Positions 1 through 6,631 of a stretch of DNA of 7,302 nucleotides are shown here, piece after piece. A program made the translations under genes and the position numbers. Positions within the stretch are counted from its first letter, which is position 1; each line of letters begins with the position of its first letter. The DNA is from CAYOEJ01 sp964403015 (lineage in GTDB: Bacteria > Actinomycetota > Actinomycetes > Actinomycetales > Actinomycetaceae), in NCBI GenBank assembly GCA_964403015.1, contig CAYOEJ010000062.1, positions 1-7,302 on the forward strand, in the 5' to 3' direction. The notes below the pieces were generated by a model. It searched no databases and was not told where the DNA came from. It saw nothing but the letters and a program-made list of their open reading frames with translations.

Positions 1-1387
1 GCGGCTCACCAAAAGCTTTCTCGTGCGGGCCTTGGCCATCGGCGTCGTTGAAGAGGTCTGCCAAGAAGGAATCCAGTTCGGCCTCAATATCGGCCTCGTC
101 AGATCCGAAGAATTTATCGGGATTGTCGAGAGCTTCGGGGTTTGGAAGCAGGTCGGGGTGTGACCAGAGCTTGTCGCGTTCGCTCTGGCCCAGCTTGCCT
201 TCGGCTAGCTGCCAGAAATGAGCGGCATCGCGAAGTCGCCTAGGTGCCAGCTCCACGCCAATCTGCGAGCCCCACACGTACTTCGACGGATTGTTCGTCG
301 CGTTGCGACGCATGAACATTTCACGAAGCGGCACGGCGTTGGGCAGGTGCGCGGCAACAGCACGAGCAGAAACTTCGGCAACCCAGCCCTCGATCAACGA
401 CAGAAGGTGTTCAAGGCGCGCAATCGCGTCTCTCTGGCTCTCAGACAGCTCCATCACGAATACTCCCGAAAGATCCAACTCCTGCATAGAGGCTGGATTC
501 TCGAGCGACATCCCGCGAACCTGCTCTTCGATCGATTCCATGTCGATCTCGATACCGCGCGCGAACTCAGCCACGGTGTCCACCACGCGGGAGCGCAGCC
601 ACGGAACGCGCGTGAAGAGTCGAGCTCCAGCGGCCTCGCGTACCGCCACGTAAAGGAGAATCTCCTCGTCTGGTGCTTCGAGATCCTTAGAGAATTCGGC
701 GATGTTAGCGGGCACGAGCGCGGCAGAGGAACCTTCGACGAGCGGAATTCCCGTATCTGTAGAACCAAAGCAGGCAACGGCAAGTTCGGCGAGCGCTCCG
801 CCGTACTGCATGCCGAGGAAGGAAGCGATAATCTTCGTCATGACCGCGGTGGGATCACCCATCATCTGCGCCATCTCGGGTGGCATGTGCTGCATCTGAT
901 CGCGGAAGGTATCGGCGAATGCGCGGGAAATGTTCTCCCCGAGCGGTTCGAGAAGGCGGCGGAATGTGGGAAGAGAGTGGGCAACCCAGTCGAGACGACT
1001 CCACGCCATATTCGGACCCGTCGTCGGGTCGATATCCGTAACAGCGTCAAGCCACAGCGAAGCCGTGCTCAGGGCGTTGCGCGCCCGATCGCCGTCGGCG
1101 CCACTAACCCGATCCATGTGCTGGCTCGTGATCGTATCCCGCGCAACCTTCTCGGCAATTTTCCAATTGACTGGGCCGTCACCAGAGGAACCGAGCATCG
1201 CCTGAATCTGGCTGGTGATCATGCCAATGTTTTGCTGATTGAGCATATTCTTCATCTGCTCGTTGGCATCGATACCCTGTGATTCTAAAGATCGGATGAT
1301 TTCGTCGGCGGCGCCAGGACCGAGGATAGCGCGCAGCATCTCCTGCCACTCGTCGTGGTTCTGATCGCCGTTGGGGTTTTCGCTCAT
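1..1387 (-). CDS. DUF2342 (zincin_2-type) predicted zinc-dependent metalloprotease, C-terminus beyond window edge
   Basis: The frame is open for 462 codons from an ATG at 1387-1385 to the left edge, so the C-terminus is missing. The start is supported by a strong Shine-Dalgarno, AAGGAGGAG (1391-1399), 3 nt upstream. Family signatures, recalled rather than searched: GPVNW (71-75), NMAWSRLDWV (126-135), LPTFRRLLEP (139-148), a glycine-rich segment ending FGSTDTGIPL (207-216), VREAAGARLF (249-258) followed by VPWLR (261-265), IEGW (332-335) and LAPRRLRDAAHFW near residue 380. Residues 164-183 are rich in Met. No signal peptide or clear membrane span is visible, so it is probably cytoplasmic. The family is annotated as putative zinc metalloproteases with unknown substrate. 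Oddity: where relatives usually read REAAH, this protein reads REAAG, so zinc binding may be lost. It is divergent from ylbL. The family assignment is firm; enzymatic activity is doubtful. Confidence 0.88.
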   Translation of the reverse strand, partial: MSENPNGDQNHDEWQEMLRAILGPGAADEIIRSLESQGIDANEQMKNMLNQQNIGMITSQIQAMLGSSGDGPVNWKIAEKVARDTITSQHMDRVSGADGDRARNALSTASLWLDAVTDIDPTTGPNMAWSRLDWVAHSLPTFRRLLEPLGENISRAFADTFRDQMQHMPPEMAQMMGDPTAVMTKIIASFLGMQYGGALAELAVACFGSTDTGIPLVEGSSAALVPANIAEFSKDLEAPDEEILLYVAVREAAGARLFTRVPWLRSRVVDTVAEFARGIEIDMESIEEQVRGMSLENPASMQELDLSGVFVMELSESQRDAIARLEHLLSLIEGWVAEVSARAVAAHLPNAVPLREMFMRRNATNNPSKYVWGSQIGVELAPRRLRDAAHFWQLAEGKLGQSERDKLWSHPDLLPNPEALDNPDKFFGSDEADIEAELDSFLADLFNDADGQGPHEKAFGEP

Positions 1388-1399
1388 ATACTCCTCCTT

Positions 1400-1417
1400 G
1401 GGGTACCCCTCAAGGGT
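1400..1417. promoter_or_regulatory. Palindrome at the presumed transcription start of the DUF2342 gene, possible operator
   Basis: GGGGTACCCC (1400-1409) is a perfect 10-bp palindrome. It overlaps a looser inverted repeat with arms ACCC and GGGT (1405-1417). They lie between the predicted -10 box and the ribosome binding site, where a bound repressor could block initiation. A second small palindrome, ACAATTGT (1438-1445), overlaps the -35 box. Short palindromes arise by chance, so an operator role is only a suggestion. Confidence 0.25.
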
Positions 1418-1441
1418 AGTGAATGCCGTGGCAATGGACAA
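1413..1441 (-). promoter_or_regulatory. Candidate housekeeping-sigma promoter for the DUF2342 gene
   Basis: On the minus strand a -35 box TTGTCC (1441-1436) lies exactly 17 nt from a -10 box TACCCT (1418-1413), which fits the actinobacterial TANNNT pattern. Transcription would begin about 7 nt further on, giving a leader of roughly 20 nt that contains the Shine-Dalgarno at 1391-1399. Hexamer matches are partial (4/6 and 3/6), so this is a prediction from spacing and position. I found no comparably good promoter for the divergent ylbL gene; TACTCT at 1482-1487 is a possible -10 without a recognisable -35. Confidence 0.45.
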
Positions 1442-1514
1442 TTGTTGATGCTGCGCGTTACGCGAAAAGGCGGGGGAGCGGTACTCTATTCGCAGAGAGT
1501 CACCGGGAGGGATG

Positions 1515-2696
1515 ATGAGCGACGCTCACACGAACACCTATCGCTACCCTCGCCTTGCCGCGCGACAGAAGTCGACCCGCACGACCATCGCGGGAGCCAC
1601 CTTCGTTCTGTTCGTTGCCATTGGCGTGGCCATGCCGTCCAGCTTCCTCGTGCAAAAGCCGGGCCCGGTTCTCGATGTCACCTCGGAGATAGACGGCGTG
1701 CCCGTCCTCGAGATCTCTGGTGCCGAAACGTATGACTCGAATACGGAGCTTTTGCTGACCACCGTCAGTGCGTTTGGTAATGCCGACGGCGGAATTGTGG
1801 GTGGCGAAGTAGCTCGCGCAATCTTTGACACACATTCGGACATCACCCCGGTGCGGTTGCTCTATCCGGAGACTGTGACGTCCAAACAGGTGACCGAATA
1901 CAACATGCAGCAGATGGACTTTTCGCAGGACTTCGCTGCGGCTGCCGCGTTCGAACTGGCTGGCATGGACGTCTCGATGACGGTTGAAATCGCGGGTGTT
2001 TCAGAAGGTTCGGCCGCGGCGGACATTGTGGAGCAAGGCGATGTGATTACGGGGGTCAAGGCACCCGTGACCGACGGTGAGTTCCGTGAGGTCACCACGT
2101 TCCGCAGTCTCTCAGCCGTGCTGGACCAAACTGAGCCGGGCACCGACGTCGTCATTCGCGTCGAAAGAGACGGCGCAACCGAAGAACTCACGATCACCAC
2201 GGTTCCGTACCCCGATGACCCAACTGGCTATGAGAATCCCGGCTCTCTGCTCGGCGTCCTTATCAACATCACGGACGTTGAACTGCCCGCCGATGTTTCC
2301 TACGTAGTGGATGGCATCGGTGGGCCGAGCGCGGGCAGCATGTTTACGCTCGCGATTTACGACGCTGTGACACCCGAATCACTGGGTGGGGACGCGCGCA
2401 TCGCTGGAACCGGGACGGTTGCGTGGGACGGCGACATCGGTCCGATCGGCGGAATCCGGCACAAAATGGCAGGCGCGGCGCGTAAGGATGCCACCGATTT
2501 TCTCGCACCCGCACTCAACTGTCTAGAGACCGAAGGCTACGTTCCGGACGGACTCAATGTTTGGGCGGTGCGAACAATGCCCGACGCAATCGAGGCCGTT
2601 GAAGCGATCGGCGCCGACGACACCAGTGGGCTGGAAAGCTGTGCGGACGTCATCGCGAATGCGCCGCAGCCTTCTGGGCACATCAACGCTGGCTAA
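1515..2696 (+). CDS. ylbL: YlbL-family membrane-anchored PDZ and Lon-type (S16) serine protease
   Basis: The protein has 393 residues. Two ATGs are in tandem (1512, 1515). The Shine-Dalgarno GGGAGG (1505-1510) is too close to the first, so I chose the second. Domains: a short basic cytoplasmic N-terminus, one uncleaved-looking membrane segment (about 24-46, followed by QKPGPVLDV, typical of YlbL), an extracellular region, a PDZ domain (about 145-232, with AGVSEGSAAA and QGDVITGV), and a C-terminal Lon-type proteolytic domain (about 235-375). The catalytic pair is visible: Ser272 in GGPSAG and Lys317 in PIGGIRHK, 45 residues apart, the spacing I recall for Bacillus subtilis YlbL. The active site would face outside the membrane. 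In B. subtilis YlbL takes part in clearing a DNA-damage cell-division inhibitor; the actinobacterial substrate is unknown to me. It is divergent from the DUF2342 gene and convergent with the PPA1309 gene. Confidence 0.93.
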   Translation: MSDAHTNTYRYPRLAARQKSTRTTIAGATFVLFVAIGVAMPSSFLVQKPGPVLDVTSEIDGVPVLEISGAETYDSNTELLLTTVSAFGNADGGIVGGEVARAIFDTHSDITPVRLLYPETVTSKQVTEYNMQQMDFSQDFAAAAAFELAGMDVSMTVEIAGVSEGSAAADIVEQGDVITGVKAPVTDGEFREVTTFRSLSAVLDQTEPGTDVVIRVERDGATEELTITTVPYPDDPTGYENPGSLLGVLINITDVELPADVSYVVDGIGGPSAGSMFTLAIYDAVTPESLGGDARIAGTGTVAWDGDIGPIGGIRHKMAGAARKDATDFLAPALNCLETEGYVPDGLNVWAVRTMPDAIEAVEAIGADDTSGLESCADVIANAPQPSGHINAG

Positions 2697-2785
2697 ACAC
2701 TCTCGTCGGACGAGCCTAACTGGCTAAACCCTCTCGTCGGCCGAACCTAACCGGCCAAACCCCGAGCCCGTCGGACGAGCCTAAT
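2690..2785. repeat. Three degenerate tandem repeats (31, 31 and 34 bp) spanning the ylbL and PPA1309 stop codons
   Basis: Units lie at 2690-2720, 2721-2751 and 2752-2785. Units 1 and 2 differ at 3 of 31 positions. Unit 3 is more diverged and has 3 extra bases, but keeps CCAAACCC, CGTCGGACGAG and CCTAA. Each unit has the form TGGCTAAAC - CTCGTCGG - CGAGCCTAA. The ylbL stop TAA (2694-2696) is inside unit 1, and the complement of the PPA1309 stop (2781-2783) is inside unit 3. Because the period is not a multiple of three, plus-strand TAA triplets fall in all three frames. The array probably arose by local duplication from the ylbL 3' end. Confidence 0.85.
2702..2756. terminator. Possible bidirectional terminator formed by the convergent-gene repeats
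   Basis: Between two convergent stop codons, unit 1 contains the inverted repeat CTCGTC-G-GACGAG (2702-2714), and units 2 and 3 form GGCCG (2739-2743) against CGGCC (2752-2756) with an 8-nt loop. The stems are short and no U-run follows on either strand, so these are weak candidates for an intrinsic terminator. Position is the main support. Confidence 0.3.
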
Positions 2786-3347
2786 TCGAACGCATGTCCT
2801 CGTCACTGACGAAGGTCGTCTTTAACCCTTCGGCCAGGCCCGGTACAAGCTCGGGTCCGGAAAGGACCTTCAGATCGTCGTCGTGCTCCTTCATTCGGAT
2901 GGCGGACCAGGTCTCGCCGTCGCGAAGAACCGCGACCACAATGCGAACGTCCTGGCGGTCGGGGTGGTTCTGGAGAACCTTTAACGCTTCGGCCTCATCC
3001 TTGGGGAGATTGACCTCGGCCGACGGCGGGAGAACAATCCGCTCAACGCTCAGTGCGGCGCCATCCACTTCGTCTGGCCACACCACCCGACTGAGGAGTT
3101 CCTCCAAGGTTTCGACCTCGGGAAGGTCCTCCTGCTCGACGGAAAAGAGAAGCTTTGGATCGGTAATGGATCCGGCGGACACGTCAGCGGGAAGTTCATC
3201 CGCGAGTTCCGGATTTTTCTGTAGGGCTTCGTGTGCGCGAATGAGGGCGAATAGGCGAATCGGACCATCCCAGCCCCCGCGGGCGACGTGGCGTTCGATG
3301 TCTAAAGTCGCGTCGCGTAACGCGGTTGGCGTATTAATCTCAGTCAT
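2781..3347 (-). CDS. PPA1309 family protein (conserved actinobacterial, function unknown)
   Basis: The protein has 188 residues and appears complete and soluble: no signal peptide or membrane span, and an acidic composition. Features that match the family as I remember it: an N-terminal helix ending IERHVARGGWDGPIRLFALI (18-37), VEQEDLPEVETLEELLSRVVWP (about 70-91), VERIVLPPSAEVNLP (about 101-115), HPDRQDVRIVVAVLRDGETW (about 128-147), and a C-terminal LVPGLAEGLKTT. No catalytic motif is recognisable. An in-frame TGA four codons upstream of ATG 3347 rules out a longer N-terminus. No clear Shine-Dalgarno precedes this start. The gene is convergent with ylbL and divergent from the UPF0182 gene, an arrangement I recall in other Actinobacteria, which hints at an accessory role to those envelope proteins without showing one. 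Confidence 0.88.
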   Translation of the reverse strand: MTEINTPTALRDATLDIERHVARGGWDGPIRLFALIRAHEALQKNPELADELPADVSAGSITDPKLLFSVEQEDLPEVETLEELLSRVVWPDEVDGAALSVERIVLPPSAEVNLPKDEAEALKVLQNHPDRQDVRIVVAVLRDGETWSAIRMKEHDDDLKVLSGPELVPGLAEGLKTTFVSDEDMRSN

Positions 3348-3499
3348 TCGGACATTGTTTCACACGCCCAAACTATGACCAACCTGCATGGAAAGTGCAC
3401 CTCTATCTGGGGTACGGTTTTACAAGTGCCGCCTAATTGTCTAGCGGCGTTCAAGTACGTCGTTTTCGGACGACTAAGAAGGAACTTGAGGAACATATT
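3348..3499. promoter_or_regulatory. Divergent intergenic region between the PPA1309 and UPF0182 genes
   Basis: This 152-bp region should hold promoters for both genes. For the plus strand, TGGAAA (3389-3394), 18 nt, then TACGGT (3413-3418) is a weak candidate and would leave a leader of about 75 nt. In that leader GTCGT (3459-3463) can pair with ACGAC (3470-3474) around a 6-nt loop. For the minus strand I found no convincing -35/-10 pair. I see no riboswitch or other known RNA element. Confidence 0.3.
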
Positions 3500-3502
3500 T
3501 TG
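3488..3502 (+). promoter_or_regulatory. Ribosome binding site that points to a TTG start for the UPF0182 gene
   Basis: GAGGA (3488-3492) is 7 nt upstream of an in-frame TTG (3500-3502). The first ATG (3512) is about 19 nt from the same site, and the upstream TTG at 3437 has no recognisable site before it. The best-supported start is therefore the TTG at 3500, giving a protein that begins STPMNPANRP after the initiator Met. Confidence 0.6.
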
Positions 3503-6500
3503 TCCACACCTATGAACCCTGCGAACCGTCCTGCGGCGGGCAAGTCCAGCGGTCTGAGCGGCGGAGCTTTCTTCCCCACGCTGATCGTTTTGGCCCTGCT
3601 CGTTTTCGGCGTCACGATCTTCGCGAATTTCTGGACCGAACTGAAGTGGTTCGAACAGATTGAAGCAGCACGAGTCTTCTGGACCCAGTACGGCGCATCA
3701 ATTGCGCTCGGTGCTATCGGCCTGATTCTCGTGGCCATTGTTTTCGCGATTAACCTGCGTATTGCACTGGGGAAGAAGTCCGACGACGACGCCGTGGCTA
3801 ACGTCTCGAACCCCATGTCCGAGTATGTGAACTTCGCGCACAAATACAAGCTTCTGACGTACGGTCTGCTTCCACTCATCGTGGGCGGCCTGTTCGGCAC
3901 GCGGCTAGCAGGCGACTGGCGAACCTTCCTTCTGTGGCTCAACGGCGGCAGCTTTGGTCAAAAGGATCCGGAGTTCGGGCTGGACGTGTCCTTCTACGTC
4001 TTCACATTGCCCGCGATCACCGCCCTGATGTCGTTCCTCTTTACTCTTCTTGTTCTCAGCTTCCTTGCCGCGGGCATCGGCTACTGGATTGGTGGCCACA
4101 TCGGTGGCAAGAATGGAAAGCTCCATCTTTCTAAGAAGCTCCAGCTTCACCTCGGCATCCTTCTTGCCATTGGTGCTTTGCTCGTTGCCGTCAACTACTG
4201 GCTGGCTCGCTACGATCTGCTGCTTGGAAACAACCAGCGCTTCTCTGGCGCTACGTTCACCGATATCAATGCCTCGAAGCCGGCGCTCACCATCTTGGCC
4301 ATCGCCACCGCTCTTATCGCCGCGCTCTTCCTGTTCGGAGCGATTCGCAGGCGCTGGAAGCCGGCCGTCGTAGGAATGGCCGCAGTCCTTTTGACCGCCA
4401 TTGTGGCAAACATGATTTACCCCGCAATTGTGCAGAACTTCAAGGTGCGACCCAACGCCGCAGAACTCGAATCCGAGTACATCCAGCGCAACATTGACGC
4501 AACGCTTGCGGCCTACGGCCTTGAGGAAGAGGATGTTGAGACTCAGCCCTACGATGCTCGCACCGAGGTCGAGGCGGGTCAGCTGCGCAAGGACTCCGAC
4601 ACCGCCGCGCAGATTCGCCTGCTGGATCCAAACATTGTGGATCCCTCGTTTAATCAGCTGCAGCAGAACCGTCAGTACTACCAGTTCCTTGAGCCGCTGA
4701 CCGTCGATCGATACACGATCGACGGCGAGCTGCGCGATACGGTTATCGCCGTGCGCGAGCTCAACCTCGCTGGCCTCGATAATGAACGCCGGTCTTGGGT
4801 GAACGACCACACCGTCTACACCCACGGCTTTGGCGTGGCTGCAGCGTACGGCAACACCGTGACGCCGAAGGGTGATCCGGCCTTCTGGGAAGCGGGTATT
4901 CCTTCCGAAGGCGAGATGGGCGACTACGAGCCGCGCGTCTACTTTGGCCAGCAATCGCCGTCGTACTCCATCGTCGGCGCGCCGGAAGGTACCGATCCGT
5001 GGGAGACCGACTACCCCGATGACGAGGCGCCAAACGGCGAGGTTAAGAACACCTACACGGGTGACGGCGGTCCGTCGATTGGCAACACGTTCGAGAAGCT
5101 CATGTTCGCGATCAAGTTCCGATCCACTGAAATGTTCTTCTCCGATCGTGTTACGTCAGAATCACAGATTCTTTTCGACCGCGATCCGCACCAGAGAATC
5201 AGCAAGGTAGCTCCCTACCTGACTCTCGATTCGAAGGCGGTTCCGGCCGTCATCGACATGGATGACAACCCGGATACGGACAAGGATCTCGTGTGGATCA
5301 TTGACGGCTACACGACGTCGAACAACTACCCGTATTCAGCACGTGAAACCCTCGAAGAGGCGACGCTTGACTCGCTGACACTTGGCGGCGGAATGATCGG
5401 GAATGCGCCTGACGAGATCAACTACATCCGCAACTCCGTTAAGGCCGTTGTGAATGCTTACGACGGATCTGTGACCCTTTACCAGTGGGATCAGGATGAT
5501 CCGATCCTCAATGCGTGGAGCAAGATCTTCCCGGGTCAGATCACTCCTCTGGCTGAGATGCCCGGTGATCTGATTGCTCACGTGCGCTACCCGGAGGATC
5601 TGTTCAAGGTTCAGCGCCAGCTGCTTGCTCGCTACCACGTGACCGACGCGAAGTCGTTCTACTCCGGTGGTGACTTCTGGAATGTTCCGCGCGAACCCAC
5701 CATGCCCGCGAACGCCGGCACTCCGGCTCAGCCCCCGTACTACCTCTCCTTGAAGATGCCGGGACAGGACGAGCCTTCGTTCTCGCTCACCACGTCCTAC
5801 ATCCCTGGTGGTACCTCGAACCGAAACATCATGACCGGCTTCCTTGCCGCGGATGGGAATGCAGGTTCCGAAACGGGCACTATCGCCGATTCTTACGGTC
5901 AGTTCAGGCTGCTGGAGTTGCCGCGAGACCTGACTGTTCCGGGTCCGGGTCAGGCCGAGAACACGATGCTCACGAACCCTGAGGTCTCCACCGACCTCAA
6001 CCTGCTGCGTCAGGGTGGTACCGAGATTCTTGAAGGTAACCTCCTCTCGCTGCCGGTTGGTGACGGTCTGCTCTACGTCCAGCCGATCTACGTTCAGGCG
6101 TCGTCGGGTACGCAGTACCCAACCCTCCAGTACGTGCTGACGTTGTTCGGTGATCAGGTTGGCTTTGCGCCCACCCTCGACGAGTCCTTGGATGAGGTCT
6201 TCGGCGGTGACTCCGGTGTTAACGCCGGCGACGCCGATATCGTGGGTGAGAAGGAAGCTCCGGTTGAGGGCGGCGAAGTTGATCCCGACGTTACGGGTGG
6301 AGACCCCACGGATGAGCCGACCGCGGATCCGACGGACGAACCGACGGACGAACCAACGGAAGACTCGACCGCTCCAGCACCTGCTCCGGGCACAGGCTCA
6401 GCACAAGAGCGCCTCGACCAGGCACTTCAAGATGCCAAGACGGCGATCGAGGACTCCGAAGCATCGCTCAACTCCGGCGACTGGGCGGCATACGGTGAGG

Positions 6501-6568
6501 CGCAGGACGCACTCTCCGACGCTATCCAGCGCGCTATTGCGGCAGAGCAGGAGCTCGCCGCTGACTAG
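3500..6568 (+). CDS. UPF0182 family integral membrane protein with large extracellular domain
   Basis: From the TTG start the protein has 1022 residues, the usual size class for this actinobacterial family (Mycobacterium tuberculosis Rv0064 is a relative). Seven hydrophobic segments are visible at about 22-43, 66-88, 118-135, 165-197, 215-235, 261-282 and 287-310. A large hydrophilic part follows (about 311-900), containing family-like stretches such as SEYIQRNIDATLAAYGL, QLQQNRQYYQF, VDRYTIDGE, RELNLAGL, DLVWIIDGYTTSNNYPYS, NYIRNSVKAVVNAYDGSV and FKVQRQLLARYHV. The tail has an acidic linker with DPTDEPT-type repeats (about 935-955) and then a charged helix-rich segment (about 965-1022, with NSGDWAAYGEAQDAL) that I recall at this place in other members. 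The biochemical function is unknown. It has its own terminator downstream and is divergent from the PPA1309 gene. Confidence 0.93.
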   Translation: MSTPMNPANRPAAGKSSGLSGGAFFPTLIVLALLVFGVTIFANFWTELKWFEQIEAARVFWTQYGASIALGAIGLILVAIVFAINLRIALGKKSDDDAVANVSNPMSEYVNFAHKYKLLTYGLLPLIVGGLFGTRLAGDWRTFLLWLNGGSFGQKDPEFGLDVSFYVFTLPAITALMSFLFTLLVLSFLAAGIGYWIGGHIGGKNGKLHLSKKLQLHLGILLAIGALLVAVNYWLARYDLLLGNNQRFSGATFTDINASKPALTILAIATALIAALFLFGAIRRRWKPAVVGMAAVLLTAIVANMIYPAIVQNFKVRPNAAELESEYIQRNIDATLAAYGLEEEDVETQPYDARTEVEAGQLRKDSDTAAQIRLLDPNIVDPSFNQLQQNRQYYQFLEPLTVDRYTIDGELRDTVIAVRELNLAGLDNERRSWVNDHTVYTHGFGVAAAYGNTVTPKGDPAFWEAGIPSEGEMGDYEPRVYFGQQSPSYSIVGAPEGTDPWETDYPDDEAPNGEVKNTYTGDGGPSIGNTFEKLMFAIKFRSTEMFFSDRVTSESQILFDRDPHQRISKVAPYLTLDSKAVPAVIDMDDNPDTDKDLVWIIDGYTTSNNYPYSARETLEEATLDSLTLGGGMIGNAPDEINYIRNSVKAVVNAYDGSVTLYQWDQDDPILNAWSKIFPGQITPLAEMPGDLIAHVRYPEDLFKVQRQLLARYHVTDAKSFYSGGDFWNVPREPTMPANAGTPAQPPYYLSLKMPGQDEPSFSLTTSYIPGGTSNRNIMTGFLAADGNAGSETGTIADSYGQFRLLELPRDLTVPGPGQAENTMLTNPEVSTDLNLLRQGGTEILEGNLLSLPVGDGLLYVQPIYVQASSGTQYPTLQYVLTLFGDQVGFAPTLDESLDEVFGGDSGVNAGDADIVGEKEAPVEGGEVDPDVTGGDPTDEPTADPTDEPTDEPTEDSTAPAPAPGTGSAQERLDQALQDAKTAIEDSEASLNSGDWAAYGEAQDALSDAIQRAIAAEQELAAD
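4701..4725. repeat. Perfect 10-bp inverted repeat inside the UPF0182 coding sequence
   Basis: CCGTCGATCG (4701-4710) and its exact reverse complement CGATCGACGG (4716-4725) flank the 5-nt spacer ATACA. In mRNA this would be a stable GC-rich hairpin. It encodes the conserved stretch TVDRYTIDG, in which the two Val/Ile-Asp pairs partly force the symmetry. No function is known. Confidence 0.7.
6311..6361 (+). repeat. Short in-gene tandem repeats encoding the TDEP linker of the UPF0182 protein
   Basis: The 12-bp unit GACGGACGAACC occurs twice exactly (6331-6342, 6343-6354), flanked by degenerate copies. The repeats encode the Thr-Asp-Glu-Pro units of the extracellular linker. Because the unit is a multiple of three, copy-number change would lengthen or shorten the linker without a frameshift. 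Confidence 0.75.
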
Positions 6569-6586
6569 CTAGCGGAAAAGTAACGC

Positions 6587-6621
6587 CGTGAGGGTCGGTC
6601 CTGATTGGGCCGACCCTCACG
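6587..6621 (+). terminator. Strong hairpin terminator after the UPF0182 gene
   Basis: CGTGAGGGTCGGTCC (6587-6601) pairs with GGGCCGACCCTCACG (6607-6621) around the loop TGATT. This is a 15-bp stem with one G-U pair, starting 18 nt after the UPF0182 stop. No U-run follows (TGTGTCTTG), which is common for terminators in GC-rich actinobacteria. The near symmetry means it could also act on transcripts arriving from the right. Confidence 0.85.
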
Positions 6622-6631
6622 TGTGTCTTGA

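Noticed and set aside
218..1282. Long plus-strand open frame (354 codons) opposite the DUF2342 gene
   Set aside because: Its Arg/His-rich composition has no family character, and the opposite strand encodes a convincing DUF2342 protein with a ribosome binding site. It is a shadow frame.
2690..2785. CRISPR-like array
   Set aside because: The units abut with no spacers, there are only three and they are degenerate; no cas genes are present.
4624..4644. Two GGATCC palindromes 15 bp apart in the UPF0182 gene
   Set aside because: They encode Leu-Asp-Pro and Val-Asp-Pro contexts by ordinary codons; a coincidence of short restriction-type sites.
3905..4954. Long minus-strand open frame (349 codons) inside the UPF0182 gene
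   Set aside because: It is antisense to conserved membrane segments and extracellular motifs, has no recognisable domains and is explained by codon bias of the real gene.
6154..6393. Minus-strand frame with repeated Gly-Ser-Ser-Val units
   Set aside because: The repeat is the antisense reading of the TDEP linker repeats in the UPF0182 gene.
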